DNA from: SAR202 cluster bacterium
Lineage (GTDB): Bacteria > Chloroflexota > Dehalococcoidia > Lucifugimonadales > Lucifugimonadaceae
Direction: 5' to 3'
DNA length: 45,164 nt
Assembly: GCA_008373205.1 (NCBI GenBank)
Contig: RQOS01000040.1
Location: forward strand, 1-45,164
Shown: in pieces, positions 8,630 through 17,585 of the stretch
How the letters are laid out: the number at the start of each line of letters is the position of its first letter
Position numbering within the stretch: the first letter of the stretch is position 1
Made by a program: the position numbers and the translations under genes
The notes under the pieces: model-generated
What the model was told of the DNA's origin: nothing
What the model saw: the letters and a program-made list of their open reading frames with translations, nothing else
Database searches by the model: none

Positions 8630-9598
8630 ATGATCTCTATGAATGTAGAGATTGATTCAAATTCAGATTTAGTTATCGGTGCTGATATAGGAGGCTCTAA
8701 TATTAGGGTTGCGTTAGTAGATTCTTCTGGGAATTTGCTTGTTAGAAAAAAAATTGATAACAAACCTTCTTTGGGAATTGAAATTGCAGGAGAAAAAATC
8801 TCACAATTAGCTCTAGAGGTATCTAAAAATAAAGCTATTAAAGGAATGGGATTTTCATCTGCAGGGCCAATTAACCAATTGACTGGAGAATACTTAAATC
8901 CTCCAAATCTTTCAGAATGGAATAAGAAATCATTGATACCTATAATTAGAAAGCATACTGGCATTGAATCAAAGGTAGGTCATGATGCTACACTAGCAGC
9001 TCTTGCAGAAATTAATTTTGGTAAAAATAAAGGTTCTAAAAATTTGATCTATCTTACAATTTCTACTGGAGTTGGAGCTGGAATGATTTCAAATGGAAAT
9101 ATGATCCAGGGAGAAAATTGGTTTGCAGGTGAAGTAGGGCATATTATAGTAAGTCCAGGAGGTTACGGTTGCTCTCTAGGCTGCCCAGGATGTTTGGAGG
9201 GGAATATTTCAGGCACTGCAATTGCTTCAATTGCTAAAGATATGATTACGAATGGTCATAATACTGAAATTTTAGAAAATAATAATATTGAAGATATCAA
9301 CTCTAAATTAGTTATAGATTTTGCTCAAAAAAAAGATAAATTATCCGAGATTATAATTAATGATGTTTTAGAAAATTTAGGTAGAGGGTTAGCTTCTATT
9401 TTAGCTACCCTTAATCCATCAGTTATTATTCTGGGAGGTTCAGTTGCAGAAGGATTAAGTAAATTCTATTGGAATAAAATTATTGCTAAAACTGCTAAAT
9501 ACTCTATACCTTTTTATAAATCTGATCCTCCAATACAAATGACTACATTAGGAGAAGACGCATCAATTTTAGGAGCTTCAATTATCGCAAGTTCTTAG
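8630..9598 (+). CDS. ROK family sugar kinase (glucokinase-like)
   Basis: ATP-dependent sugar kinase of the ROK family, 322 residues. The phosphate-1 motif is GADIGGSNIRVAL near residue 20. The sugar-binding part includes HDATLAALAE, then the ISTGVGAGM phosphate-2 segment. GEVGHIIVSPGG follows, with the ROK zinc site GCSLGCPGCLE, giving one His and three Cys ligands. The adenosine motif is the ILGGSVAEG segment. ROK kinases phosphorylate glucose, fructose, N-acetylglucosamine or N-acetylmannosamine; glucokinase is the default reading. ATG 8630 and ATG 8639 are both possible starts, with no strong ribosome-binding site for either. The gene ends 4 bp inside the convergent HEAT-repeat gene. Confidence 0.88.
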   Translation: MISMNVEIDSNSDLVIGADIGGSNIRVALVDSSGNLLVRKKIDNKPSLGIEIAGEKISQLALEVSKNKAIKGMGFSSAGPINQLTGEYLNPPNLSEWNKKSLIPIIRKHTGIESKVGHDATLAALAEINFGKNKGSKNLIYLTISTGVGAGMISNGNMIQGENWFAGEVGHIIVSPGGYGCSLGCPGCLEGNISGTAIASIAKDMITNGHNTEILENNNIEDINSKLVIDFAQKKDKLSEIIINDVLENLGRGLASILATLNPSVIILGGSVAEGLSKFYWNKIIAKTAKYSIPFYKSDPPIQMTTLGEDASILGASIIASS

Positions 9599-10656
9599 TC
9601 ATCTATATCTGGCTGCTCAATAGGTTTCTCATAATCTGATAAAGATTTAATTGGATCATCGATATCATCATCAATTGCATCAGGTGCGATGAAAGAAGTT
9701 CCATCTTCATTTAAAGATCCCCATCCTTCTATATTTGCGGCATCATACTCATCAAAATCATTACTAATTGGTTCATCTTCTAAAATATCTTCATCAGGTT
9801 GAGGTTGTGAATCAATTTCATCTTCTTTTTTTAAGTCTAAAAGTTTATCTTTGCTTAGATCTACTATTTCAGGTTCGCTAGAAAATTTTAGTTTTTCCAA
9901 TATTTCTTTTGCATAAGAACCTCCAATATTTGAGATTGCATTTACAGCAGCTTTCTGTGTATCAAGTTCTTCATCTTCTAGTAATTCTTTTATCTGATCG
10001 ATATTCTCTTCATTACCTATAAGGCTCAGAGATATGCATGATTCTGATCTTATTTTATAATTATCATGCTCAAGCAATTCTTCTATCAAAGGTACCCATT
10101 TGATATTTCCATTGTTGCCCATTGAAATTATTGCAGATAACTTATCTTCTAATTCTTTACTGCTAAATTTTTCCATAATTATTTTATCAATATCTTCGTT
10201 TGATAAATGGCTAAGACTTTTCATCATATTATTTTGTTCAGTCTTATCATCTGAGTTTCTAATAAAATCAACTCCAAAGCTCATAAGTCTTGCAATTTCA
10301 TTAATTCTATTTTTTTTTGTACTTATTTCTTTAATCCAATTACCAAATATATTAATTGCGTGAAATCTTATTTCTTTTTCTGGCTCATTAGTTATGATTT
10401 TTCTTAATTTTCTTATAAGAGAAAAATCGCTACTTTTCTCCATATACTTTGTACAAAAAAGACGGATTTCATTATTTTTATGATCTGTAAATAATAAAAT
10501 TAGGCTCTCAAAATCATAACCCTTATTTTGATCTTCAAAATCTTTCATTTCATTTAATATATTTAAAATTTTTTCATCTGAAAGATTGATTAAATTCTTA
10601 TAAGTAGAATCGAAAGAATCAAAAGATAATTCTTTATAGTTTATTTTTTCCATCAC
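9595..10656 (-). CDS. HEAT-repeat protein with acidic C-terminal tail
   Basis: Unnamed cytoplasmic protein of 353 residues. The first 275 residues are alpha-helical repeats of HEAT/PBS-lyase type, with recurring patterns such as NEIRLFCTKYM, EIRFHAINIFGNW, YKIRSESCISLSLIG and DTQKAAVNAISNIGG. The last 80 or so residues are strongly acidic (many Asp/Glu) and low in complexity, with IEGWGSLNEDGTSF as a distinct short segment. Such scaffolds bind other proteins; no catalytic site is visible. Its start overlaps the pmbA stop by 4 bp, making it the last gene of the tldD-pmbA unit, so it may serve that peptidase pair. That link rests only on gene order. Confidence 0.75.
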   Translation of the reverse strand: MMEKINYKELSFDSFDSTYKNLINLSDEKILNILNEMKDFEDQNKGYDFESLILLFTDHKNNEIRLFCTKYMEKSSDFSLIRKLRKIITNEPEKEIRFHAINIFGNWIKEISTKKNRINEIARLMSFGVDFIRNSDDKTEQNNMMKSLSHLSNEDIDKIIMEKFSSKELEDKLSAIISMGNNGNIKWVPLIEELLEHDNYKIRSESCISLSLIGNEENIDQIKELLEDEELDTQKAAVNAISNIGGSYAKEILEKLKFSSEPEIVDLSKDKLLDLKKEDEIDSQPQPDEDILEDEPISNDFDEYDAANIEGWGSLNEDGTSFIAPDAIDDDIDDPIKSLSDYEKPIEQPDIDD

Positions 10657-11963
10657 GAGGATATCTCCACATTTTTAGTATGTAGATAAGGTAACATCAT
10701 TGAACCATATACCTGATCTCTTTCAAGACTTATTTCCTCTATATCCCTAAGAGCATCAAATGCATTTCCTGAAATCATTGTATTTTTTACTCTACCAATT
10801 ATTTCCCCTTTTTCAATTTTGTAACCTAAAGAAATATTTGCACTAAAATTTCCAGATAATTCATTTCCTTGACCTGCGCCTAGAAGATGATCAACAAGTA
10901 TTCCTTCATCAATATCGCTAATAATATTATTAATAGTGATTTGTCCTTCATCCATTACAATATTTGAAGTGGTTGGTGAAGGATTTGAGTGCACAGATCT
11001 ACCTGCAGATCCTGTAGATTTTTTTGAGGATTCACTGCCAGTTTTTAAATCATATAATCCACTATCGAAAATACCTTTATTTATTAAAATATTTTTTTTA
11101 GTGACTACGCCCTCATCATCATAATTTCTAGAAGCAGGTGAGTAGTCTATATGTGGATCATCAGATAAGATTATTTTTTCATCAAATAATTTTTCTCCTT
11201 CTTTACCACATAAAGAAGATAAGTTTTTTGAAAGGTTTGTTCCGCTAAAAGAAACTAATAGTGGTGATAGTAAAGTTTGATAAAGTCCATGTGGAGTAAA
11301 AATAACAGGACATCCTTTTTTTGGTGTATCTACAATATTTTGAGCTATTGATAATTCTTTACATAATTCTGAAACCATAAGATCAATATCTTTTTCGTTT
11401 ATAGCATTTACAGAGTTTTTGTATTTATAAATATTCAACATATCATTTCCATTTATGATTTGTGAAGATATATAAAAACTTATAAAACTTTCTTGAGAGT
11501 TTATATTTAACTTTGATGAATTTCTTAGGTTGCTATTTGATTCAGCTAAAGAAAAACCAGCATCACAAGATGCATTTGGAAAGCTCAAAAGGATTTTATT
11601 TATATTTTTTTTAAGTGTTTCTATAAGATATTCATTTTTATAAGATAATATTTCATCATCATAAATAATCGTGTTTTTTGAGTCTTTTTGTTCAGGAAAC
11701 CTTATATCTATTGGTATTGGATAATTACTAAGTTCTTTAAAGTTTGAAATAAAATTTTCATAATCATAATTAGATGAAGATGAGAAGGTTATTTGATTAT
11801 CTTTTATTGCTCTGGCTGCAAAACCCTGAGATTGATTGGACGAGACTTCTTTTAAGTTATTAGATTCGAATGAAATGCTTCTTTGATTACTTCTTTCTTC
11901 GAATATTTCATGTTGATCAAAATTCTTAACCAAATATTTTTCTATTTTTTCAATATTATCCAT
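10653..11963 (-). CDS. pmbA: TldE/PmbA-type metallopeptidase subunit
   Basis: Non-catalytic partner of the TldD/TldE heterodimeric metalloprotease, 436 residues, normal for the family. It has the conserved region VVTKKNILINKGIFDSGLYDLKT near residue 290, followed by STGSAGRSVHSNPSPTTSN, both typical of TldE/PmbA. It lacks the HExxxH zinc motif of TldD, as expected. In other bacteria the complex cleaves unfolded peptides and matures ribosomally made peptides such as microcins, and helps degrade CcdA. It overlaps tldD by 8 bp (ATGGATAA) and the HEAT gene by 4 bp, so the three are very likely translated from one message. Confidence 0.92.
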   Translation of the reverse strand: MDNIEKIEKYLVKNFDQHEIFEERSNQRSISFESNNLKEVSSNQSQGFAARAIKDNQITFSSSSNYDYENFISNFKELSNYPIPIDIRFPEQKDSKNTIIYDDEILSYKNEYLIETLKKNINKILLSFPNASCDAGFSLAESNSNLRNSSKLNINSQESFISFYISSQIINGNDMLNIYKYKNSVNAINEKDIDLMVSELCKELSIAQNIVDTPKKGCPVIFTPHGLYQTLLSPLLVSFSGTNLSKNLSSLCGKEGEKLFDEKIILSDDPHIDYSPASRNYDDEGVVTKKNILINKGIFDSGLYDLKTGSESSKKSTGSAGRSVHSNPSPTTSNIVMDEGQITINNIISDIDEGILVDHLLGAGQGNELSGNFSANISLGYKIEKGEIIGRVKNTMISGNAFDALRDIEEISLERDQVYGSMMLPYLHTKNVEISS

Positions 11964-13326
11964 TTGAAACCAAGCACTTGTTAATTCTTATATGTGGTGA
12001 TCCATTTGAAACAGGTAACGGCATTTGTCCTCCTTTACCACATCCTCCACCCTGATTAATTAGTAAATCATCCGCTATTCCATTTATATTTTTTAATGTT
12101 GTGAATAAGTTCCCTGATAGCTTTACAGGTCTTAAGGTTTCTTTAATTTCACCATTTTCGATTCTATAAGTTTCTGCTGATGAAAATGTGAACATCTCGT
12201 GCTCTGTCATTCCTCCATACCAATTTTTCACATACAATCCATCTTTGGTATCTTTAATAATATCTTCTTTTTTATCTTTTCCATTTTCTATGATAGTGTT
12301 ACTCATTCTAACTATCGGAGGAAATGCAAATGAAATAGCCCTAGCATTCCCTGTGGCTTCCTCCGACATCTTATTAGCAGTTTCATTTGAGTGTAGTCTT
12401 CCTGTCAATATACCTTCTCTTATAAGTGGAGTTTTTGTAGCAGGAGTTCCTTCATCATCAAATTCATAAGAACCTCTAAGATTTGGTATTTTTGCTCCAT
12501 CAGTAATATTTAGATCTTTATTCCCAAATTTTTTACCAAGGGTTAAAATTTCTTTTAATCTTTCATTTTCATAAACATTATCTGCTTCTGAAAGATGACC
12601 AAATGCTTCGTGAACAAAAACTCCAGCTAGAATTTGATCTAAAACTACAGTAGTTTCTTTTCCTTCAACTTTTGGTGCATCAATAAGGTCTTTAGCTTTT
12701 TTTGCACAATCTAAAATTTCTGAATCTAAATTTTCAATAATTCCATAATCTCCTAGTGATCCAATTGAGAATCCAGATTGTAACATTTCATTTCCATCTG
12801 AACTATATGCTGCAATTCTAAGTACAACATGTATAAAATTTTGTTCAATATTATTCCCCTTGCTATCTGCAAATACGACCTTTCTATCTGTGTCGGCATA
12901 TATTATATCGCAGCTTTCAATATCCTCTTGACTAAGTATCAAATCTTTATAGTGATCAAGAATATTAATTTTTTCGCTCAGCTTGATTTTTCTAGGATCT
13001 TTTTTTAGAACTGGCGATATTTTAGTTCTAATAGGGTTATTTTTTTCTATTTCAAATAATTCATTAGAGTTGTACTTAGCGAGGGTCAATGTTTCTTTCA
13101 TTTTTTGTGGAGCTTGATAAATATCATTAAAACTACTAAATCCCCAACCACCATTTGCCATAGCTCTAACAGATCCTCCTAATCTAGAATTTATAGAAAT
13201 ATTTTCTCTTACTTTTCCGCTATAAGTAATCCGTGAGGATTTATTTTCTTCTAGTCTTATTTCTTTATAGTCACCATTACCAGTTTTTAATACATCATTG
13301 ATTAAATTTTCATAATTATTATTCAT
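11956..13326 (-). CDS. tldD: TldD metalloprotease, catalytic subunit
   Basis: Zinc metallopeptidase subunit of 456 residues. The catalytic motif HEAFGH is at residues 239-244 (His239, Glu240, His244), and GGGCGKGGQMP near the C-terminus supplies the family's Cys zinc ligand. In between lie the conserved YEFDDEGTPATKT segment and TGNARAISFAFPP. It acts in the cytosol with TldE/PmbA, which follows with an 8-bp overlap. It starts 4 bp after the formyltransferase stop, so it belongs to the six-gene minus-strand run beginning at 17519. No RiPP precursor peptide or radical-SAM maturase is seen beside it, so general peptide turnover is the simplest role. Confidence 0.94.
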   Translation of the reverse strand: MNNNYENLINDVLKTGNGDYKEIRLEENKSSRITYSGKVRENISINSRLGGSVRAMANGGWGFSSFNDIYQAPQKMKETLTLAKYNSNELFEIEKNNPIRTKISPVLKKDPRKIKLSEKINILDHYKDLILSQEDIESCDIIYADTDRKVVFADSKGNNIEQNFIHVVLRIAAYSSDGNEMLQSGFSIGSLGDYGIIENLDSEILDCAKKAKDLIDAPKVEGKETTVVLDQILAGVFVHEAFGHLSEADNVYENERLKEILTLGKKFGNKDLNITDGAKIPNLRGSYEFDDEGTPATKTPLIREGILTGRLHSNETANKMSEEATGNARAISFAFPPIVRMSNTIIENGKDKKEDIIKDTKDGLYVKNWYGGMTEHEMFTFSSAETYRIENGEIKETLRPVKLSGNLFTTLKNINGIADDLLINQGGGCGKGGQMPLPVSNGSPHIRINKCLVSNG

Positions 13327-13330
13327 AAAA

Positions 13331-14233
13331 TTATCCTACAAAAATTTTCCCTTCAATTTTATTTTTTCTTACCCATTCGATTGAGCTTATTTTTTTTTCA
13401 CCTTCTGTTTTCATTCTTCCTATATCCAATAAGTTTTCATCAATTCCTATACATACCTGTTTATCAGAAAAATATAGTTCCTGTTTTTTTATCTTCTTAT
13501 CATTTTTTATCATCTTACAGTCATACAAGAATACTTTTTTCGAATTTATAATTGTCCAAGAACCAGGTTGGGGGTCACAACCTCTAATTAAGTCATAAAT
13601 TTTATTAGGAGAATCATTCCAATCAATTTGCTTTTCTGAACACCAAGATTCATAGGAAGCATAGTTTTCATTTTGATCAATTTTTGGAGCTTTATTTTGA
13701 ATCACTAATTTTATAGACTCAATAATTGATTCAACTCCAATAGGGAATAGTTTATTAAAATATAAGCTTCCTGTTGTGTCAGATTTATCTATTTCGACTT
13801 CTTTTTGTAAAAGTATTGGACCTGTATCCAAACCTTCATCAGGCCAAAAAATTGAGATTCCTGTTTTTTTATCTCCGTTAATGATAGCCCAATTGATTGA
13901 AGAAGGTCCTCTGTGAAGAGGTAATAAAGAAGGATGATATTGAATAGTTCCTAATCTCGGACTTTTGATGATTTCCATAGGTACTATATCTGTGACATAA
14001 GCCATAACAAGGAGATCTACATCAAAAGACTTAAAGCTTTCAATTGCTTCATTATCTCTTAGTCTTTTGAAATTTTTAACTGGTAAATCATTTTCCATAC
14101 CAAACTGATTTAAGGGATCTTTTGGATTAGAAGAGGAAAAAATAGAAGAAATTATAGTTCCGTTCATTTTCAAGATTTCTTCTGCAACGCTTTCACCAAA
14201 AGCAGATTGTCCAATAATTGATATCTTAATCAT
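13331..14233 (-). CDS. Formyltransferase; resembles hydrolase domain of 10-formyl-THF dehydrogenase
   Basis: Formyl-tetrahydrofolate-using enzyme, about 300 residues. It would often be labelled methionyl-tRNA formyltransferase (Fmt). The sequence, however, fits better with the N-terminal hydrolase domain of 10-formyl-THF dehydrogenase (ALDH1L-type): IGQSAFGESV at the N-terminus, VPMEIIKSPRLGTIQYHPSLL, LHRGPSSINWAIINGDKK, the ISIFWPDEGLDTGPILLQKE segment (Fmt usually has a different strand here), then KINWD-like QIDWNDSPNKIYDLIRGCDP and PGSW. The catalytic Asn, His and Asp are in INWAI, YHPSLLP and LDTG. The start chosen is ATG 14233, giving MIKISIIGQS, and it overlaps the MerR stop by 8 bp (ATGATTAA); a longer frame would begin 16 codons upstream inside merR. 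There is no aldehyde-dehydrogenase domain. It could be Fmt, a formyl-THF hydrolase or a sugar N-formyltransferase. Confidence 0.8.
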   Translation of the reverse strand: MIKISIIGQSAFGESVAEEILKMNGTIISSIFSSSNPKDPLNQFGMENDLPVKNFKRLRDNEAIESFKSFDVDLLVMAYVTDIVPMEIIKSPRLGTIQYHPSLLPLHRGPSSINWAIINGDKKTGISIFWPDEGLDTGPILLQKEVEIDKSDTTGSLYFNKLFPIGVESIIESIKLVIQNKAPKIDQNENYASYESWCSEKQIDWNDSPNKIYDLIRGCDPQPGSWTIINSKKVFLYDCKMIKNDKKIKKQELYFSDKQVCIGIDENLLDIGRMKTEGEKKISSIEWVRKNKIEGKIFVG

Positions 14234-14828
14234 TAAAAAATACCATTCTGCTGTGTTGCCTAATATTTTCAAAAGCTTCAACTATTGCAAATTCATTTAT
14301 TTTAGACTTATTTTTTCTTGCATCTGCAAGATGTTCCATAAGAAAATAAGCTTCAGCTTCACTAAGCTTTTTATACTCATTATGTCTTTTTAAGGTTTCA
14401 TAAGTGACACCAAGTTCAACCAATGTTTTAAATGAAATTATCAATTTTATTATTGCACTTGGATGAACTAGATTCCCCTCTAAATTTTTTGGCTTATCAA
14501 TTAGATTATTTGATAACAATTCTTCATAAAAAAAATTTGTAATATTAGTTATGCTAAGAATTTCATCTACAGTAAAATTTTCTTTTATCTCTGTTGAAAT
14601 AGAATTAATTCTTTTTTTGATAAGCTTTAGCGGGAAGCCATCATCTTTTAATTTTTTTATTTCTTTTATTTTTTCAATGTGAGTTTCATTGAAGATTGAT
14701 CTTGTTTTTGATAGTTTTTTCGGGGATTCTAAAATTTTAGATCTTACATAATAATTTATTGCAGACGCAGATACTCCTGTTATCTTAGAAATTTCTCCTA
14801 TTGAATACTCAGAATTATTATTTTTCAT
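14226..14828 (-). CDS. MerR family transcriptional regulator
   Basis: DNA-binding regulator of 200 residues. The N-terminal winged helix-turn-helix is clear: YSIGEISKITGVSASAINYYVRSKIL (residues about 8-33), followed by the wing and the coupling helix (IEKIKEIKKLKDDGFPLKLIKKRI). The remaining 120 residues are mostly helical and do not show the cysteine pattern of metal sensors or the SoxR iron-sulfur site, so the effector is unknown. It sits 18 bp after the RND exporter and overlaps the formyltransferase by 8 bp. An obvious hypothesis is that it controls its own operon including the exporter, as many MerR proteins do. Confidence 0.88.
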   Translation of the reverse strand: MKNNNSEYSIGEISKITGVSASAINYYVRSKILESPKKLSKTRSIFNETHIEKIKEIKKLKDDGFPLKLIKKRINSISTEIKENFTVDEILSITNITNFFYEELLSNNLIDKPKNLEGNLVHPSAIIKLIISFKTLVELGVTYETLKRHNEYKKLSEAEAYFLMEHLADARKNKSKINEFAIVEAFENIRQHSRMVFFND

Positions 14829-14846
14829 AACTTTGATTTTACAATA

Positions 14847-17519
14847 TTAAGATTTTTTAGAAACTAAAACAAGCAAGCTTGGAAGAACTAAAACTGAAGA
14901 AATTAGAGCCAGAAGAATCATTATGGCCGTAATTTGTCCAAAACTTGCAAAAAGTGGCATTGGTGCCATACCCATTATCGCAAATCCAGCCATACTAGAA
15001 AGTGCAGATCCTAATAATGCAATACCTGTACCGTTTAATGTTTTTCTGAGAGCTACTTCTTTGCTATTTTTTCTTATTTCCTCTCTAAACCTTTGAGTTA
15101 TATGAATCGAAAAATCTATACCAACTCCGATTGATATTGCTCCAATAGTAGCCGTTACAAAATTTAGTGAATATCCTCCAATGTACATAATTCCATATAA
15201 CCAGCTAACCACTAAGCCTATTGGCAAAGTTGTTATTAATGCATACCTAAATGATCTGAAAGTAATAAAAAGTACTATAAAAGATGCTATTGCTGCTAAT
15301 GGTATGGACCTAAATAAAGCATTTGTTCCACTTGAAAGTTCTACATCTCTGACAAAAGGAGATCCTGTAATTCCAAAGTCTGAAAAATAATTTTTATTTT
15401 TTAGTATTTCTAATTCCCTTTCAAGTTCATTTCGAGCCATTGTGGTTACTTCCTGATTTGCTGAATCAGGTAATCCAACTCTGAGTACTGTAGAAAATTC
15501 ATTTTCAGATTTTATTAAAGTAAACTTAATTCTACTAGCAGAGAATATGGTTTCATTATTTTCATTTAATAATCCTGTATCAATTAATTTATTATAATAA
15601 TTATTGACCTCATTCTGATCAGCTGTATTTATTTGTCCATACTCTAACAAAGACAATATATTTGGTTCAATTAGCAATAAATTACCTTTAGAGTCATGAG
15701 CTAGAAAATCTTTGCTATCTAGCCTTTCTACTAACTTTTTTATATCAGTAATAGCATCCGGGTTATCCAAGGAACCCTTAATATAAATTAATCCTATTTC
15801 TCCAGTAGTATCACCTAGATGGTAATCTAATTTATCTAACCCTTTTACAAAATCAGATTGAGGATTAAAAAAATCTGCAACCTCAAATGAAGCTTCCAGT
15901 TTGAAGGCTAAAAAAGTACTATAAATTGTAATCAAACCAAAGAAGATTAAGGTTATTATCGGCTTTCCACTGAAAAAAATTATTATTGAACTGAAGAAAG
16001 ATTCAAATTTTTCAAAAAAGCTTTTTTCTTTCTTTTTAATTTTATTGTTTACATATTCTCCTTTTACAAAATATAAAGGAATAAGCAAAAAAGAAATAAT
16101 GTTAATAACAGAAAGTAATACACCTAATAAAGGAGACAGTAAAAGAAATACTATTACAGAACCTCCAGCTGTTCCAGCAGAACCTAAAGCTAGGACTAAT
16201 CTAAATAATTTATTGCTAAATAAATTTTCTTTATTATCTAAATACTCTATTCTTGATAGTAAAAAAGGAGCATATATTCCAAGTACTATATAAGCCGCAA
16301 ATGTTGCCACTCCTGCTGCTAGCCCGAAATGAACTATAGATTCAATTCCCGCTGTGACATTTGAAAGAAATGCTATAGCATCACTTATAAATGCTAGTGT
16401 TAATGCAGCCCCTACACCTGTAAAAGCTATAATAAATTTTTTATCGAAAGTGATATTATTAGATTTTTCTTCCTGATACCTTCTAATTGCATGAACTCCA
16501 AAATCTACACCAAGTGATATCATAGCTATTGGAACAATCATATCTGCTACCAATCCGCCTTTCAAACCAAGTAGATAAGAAAATCCTTTCAACCAAATCA
16601 TTAGTATTGATAAACCTATACCAATAAGAACTACAGCCCAATAAGATCTCAAAGAAAATCCAACTACTGCTATCGCTGCAATTACAGTTAAAGTTATAAA
16701 TAATGCAGATGAAAATCCTTGCCTTTCTCCTTCTAGATTTACATCTATAGCTACTCCCCAAACATTAATATTATTTAGTTCAGATTTTAGTAAATTTAAT
16801 ACGTTTGTATTAAATTTTTCTTTGTCTATTGTTGCTTGATCTCCAGATAAAGCAACTCTTTGGGACCCTCCTCCTAAAGACTCGTTATTAGCTAAAACAG
16901 CAATTGTAATTGCAGGAGATGTCCACCAATCAACTTCTTTTCCATTTATATTTCGTTTTGATAAATTTGAATGAACGCTAATATTTCTTCCTACTTCTTT
17001 AAAATTCTCATTACCTAGAACAACTGATAGTACTTCTTTTACTTCTTCGTTATTAGCTTCATTCAAAGATTTATTATATTCAGGATTTACAAGCAAAATA
17101 TCATTTACTATATCAGCGATTGTTAGTAGACCGTTTACATTAGCTCCAGTTTCAGAATCTACGTATGAGAATAAATGCTCTTTTGGTGGAATAGTTTCTG
17201 GAGATAATCTTAGTTCTGAATCATATTTTCGCAATTTCTTTTCAGCATTGAATATTTTTAACAAATTATCTTTAGAAAGAATATCTTCTCCATTTTTACT
17301 TTCTAATATAAAAAAAGCAAAATGAGCTTCATCTGAAAATTCATTAGAGATCTTCTTATCTAAATCAATTATAGGGTCATTTGGAGATGTTGAAGCATCA
17401 CCTCTATAAGGTATAAACAAGTATGATAAAATTAGTCCAATTGTAAGAAAAATGAATAACAGGAATATTTTTTTTGGATTCTCTACGAAGAATGTTGATG
17501 TACTTTCATAAATATTCAT
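14847..17519 (-). CDS. RND superfamily exporter, MMPL/HAE3-like
   Basis: Large inner-membrane transporter of 890 residues. It has the duplicated RND plan: one N-terminal helix, a large external loop (residues about 40-270), a bundle of helices, a second helix and external loop (about 520-720), and a second bundle. Each half carries the signature of the transmembrane-4 proton relay: GVDFGVHAIRRYQEE near residue 340 and GVGIDFSIHITQRFREE near residue 800. This arrangement fits the MMPL / hopanoid-exporter-like (HAE3) group, which moves lipids or hydrophobic molecules, rather than AcrB-type pumps, which are over 1,000 residues and come with a periplasmic adaptor. It is the first gene of the six-gene minus-strand run and is followed by the merR gene 18 bp later. 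Confidence 0.9.
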   Translation of the reverse strand: MNIYESTSTFFVENPKKIFLLFIFLTIGLILSYLFIPYRGDASTSPNDPIIDLDKKISNEFSDEAHFAFFILESKNGEDILSKDNLLKIFNAEKKLRKYDSELRLSPETIPPKEHLFSYVDSETGANVNGLLTIADIVNDILLVNPEYNKSLNEANNEEVKEVLSVVLGNENFKEVGRNISVHSNLSKRNINGKEVDWWTSPAITIAVLANNESLGGGSQRVALSGDQATIDKEKFNTNVLNLLKSELNNINVWGVAIDVNLEGERQGFSSALFITLTVIAAIAVVGFSLRSYWAVVLIGIGLSILMIWLKGFSYLLGLKGGLVADMIVPIAMISLGVDFGVHAIRRYQEEKSNNITFDKKFIIAFTGVGAALTLAFISDAIAFLSNVTAGIESIVHFGLAAGVATFAAYIVLGIYAPFLLSRIEYLDNKENLFSNKLFRLVLALGSAGTAGGSVIVFLLLSPLLGVLLSVINIISFLLIPLYFVKGEYVNNKIKKKEKSFFEKFESFFSSIIIFFSGKPIITLIFFGLITIYSTFLAFKLEASFEVADFFNPQSDFVKGLDKLDYHLGDTTGEIGLIYIKGSLDNPDAITDIKKLVERLDSKDFLAHDSKGNLLLIEPNILSLLEYGQINTADQNEVNNYYNKLIDTGLLNENNETIFSASRIKFTLIKSENEFSTVLRVGLPDSANQEVTTMARNELERELEILKNKNYFSDFGITGSPFVRDVELSSGTNALFRSIPLAAIASFIVLFITFRSFRYALITTLPIGLVVSWLYGIMYIGGYSLNFVTATIGAISIGVGIDFSIHITQRFREEIRKNSKEVALRKTLNGTGIALLGSALSSMAGFAIMGMAPMPLFASFGQITAIMILLALISSVLVLPSLLVLVSKKS

Positions 17520-17585
17520 AAGGTTAATTCTAAGTATAACTTACTATAAGATTAGTTTTGTAAAGAAAATGTTAATTATATTGTC

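Noticed and set aside
8542-8964. 140-codon open frame antisense to the lipoprotein/ROK junction
   Set aside because: It is antisense to the conserved N-terminal ROK motifs and lacks support of its own.
16483-16761. 92-codon open frame inside the RND exporter on the same strand
   Set aside because: It is an out-of-frame shadow of the exporter, and its Ser/Cys/Arg-rich product has no recognisable domain.
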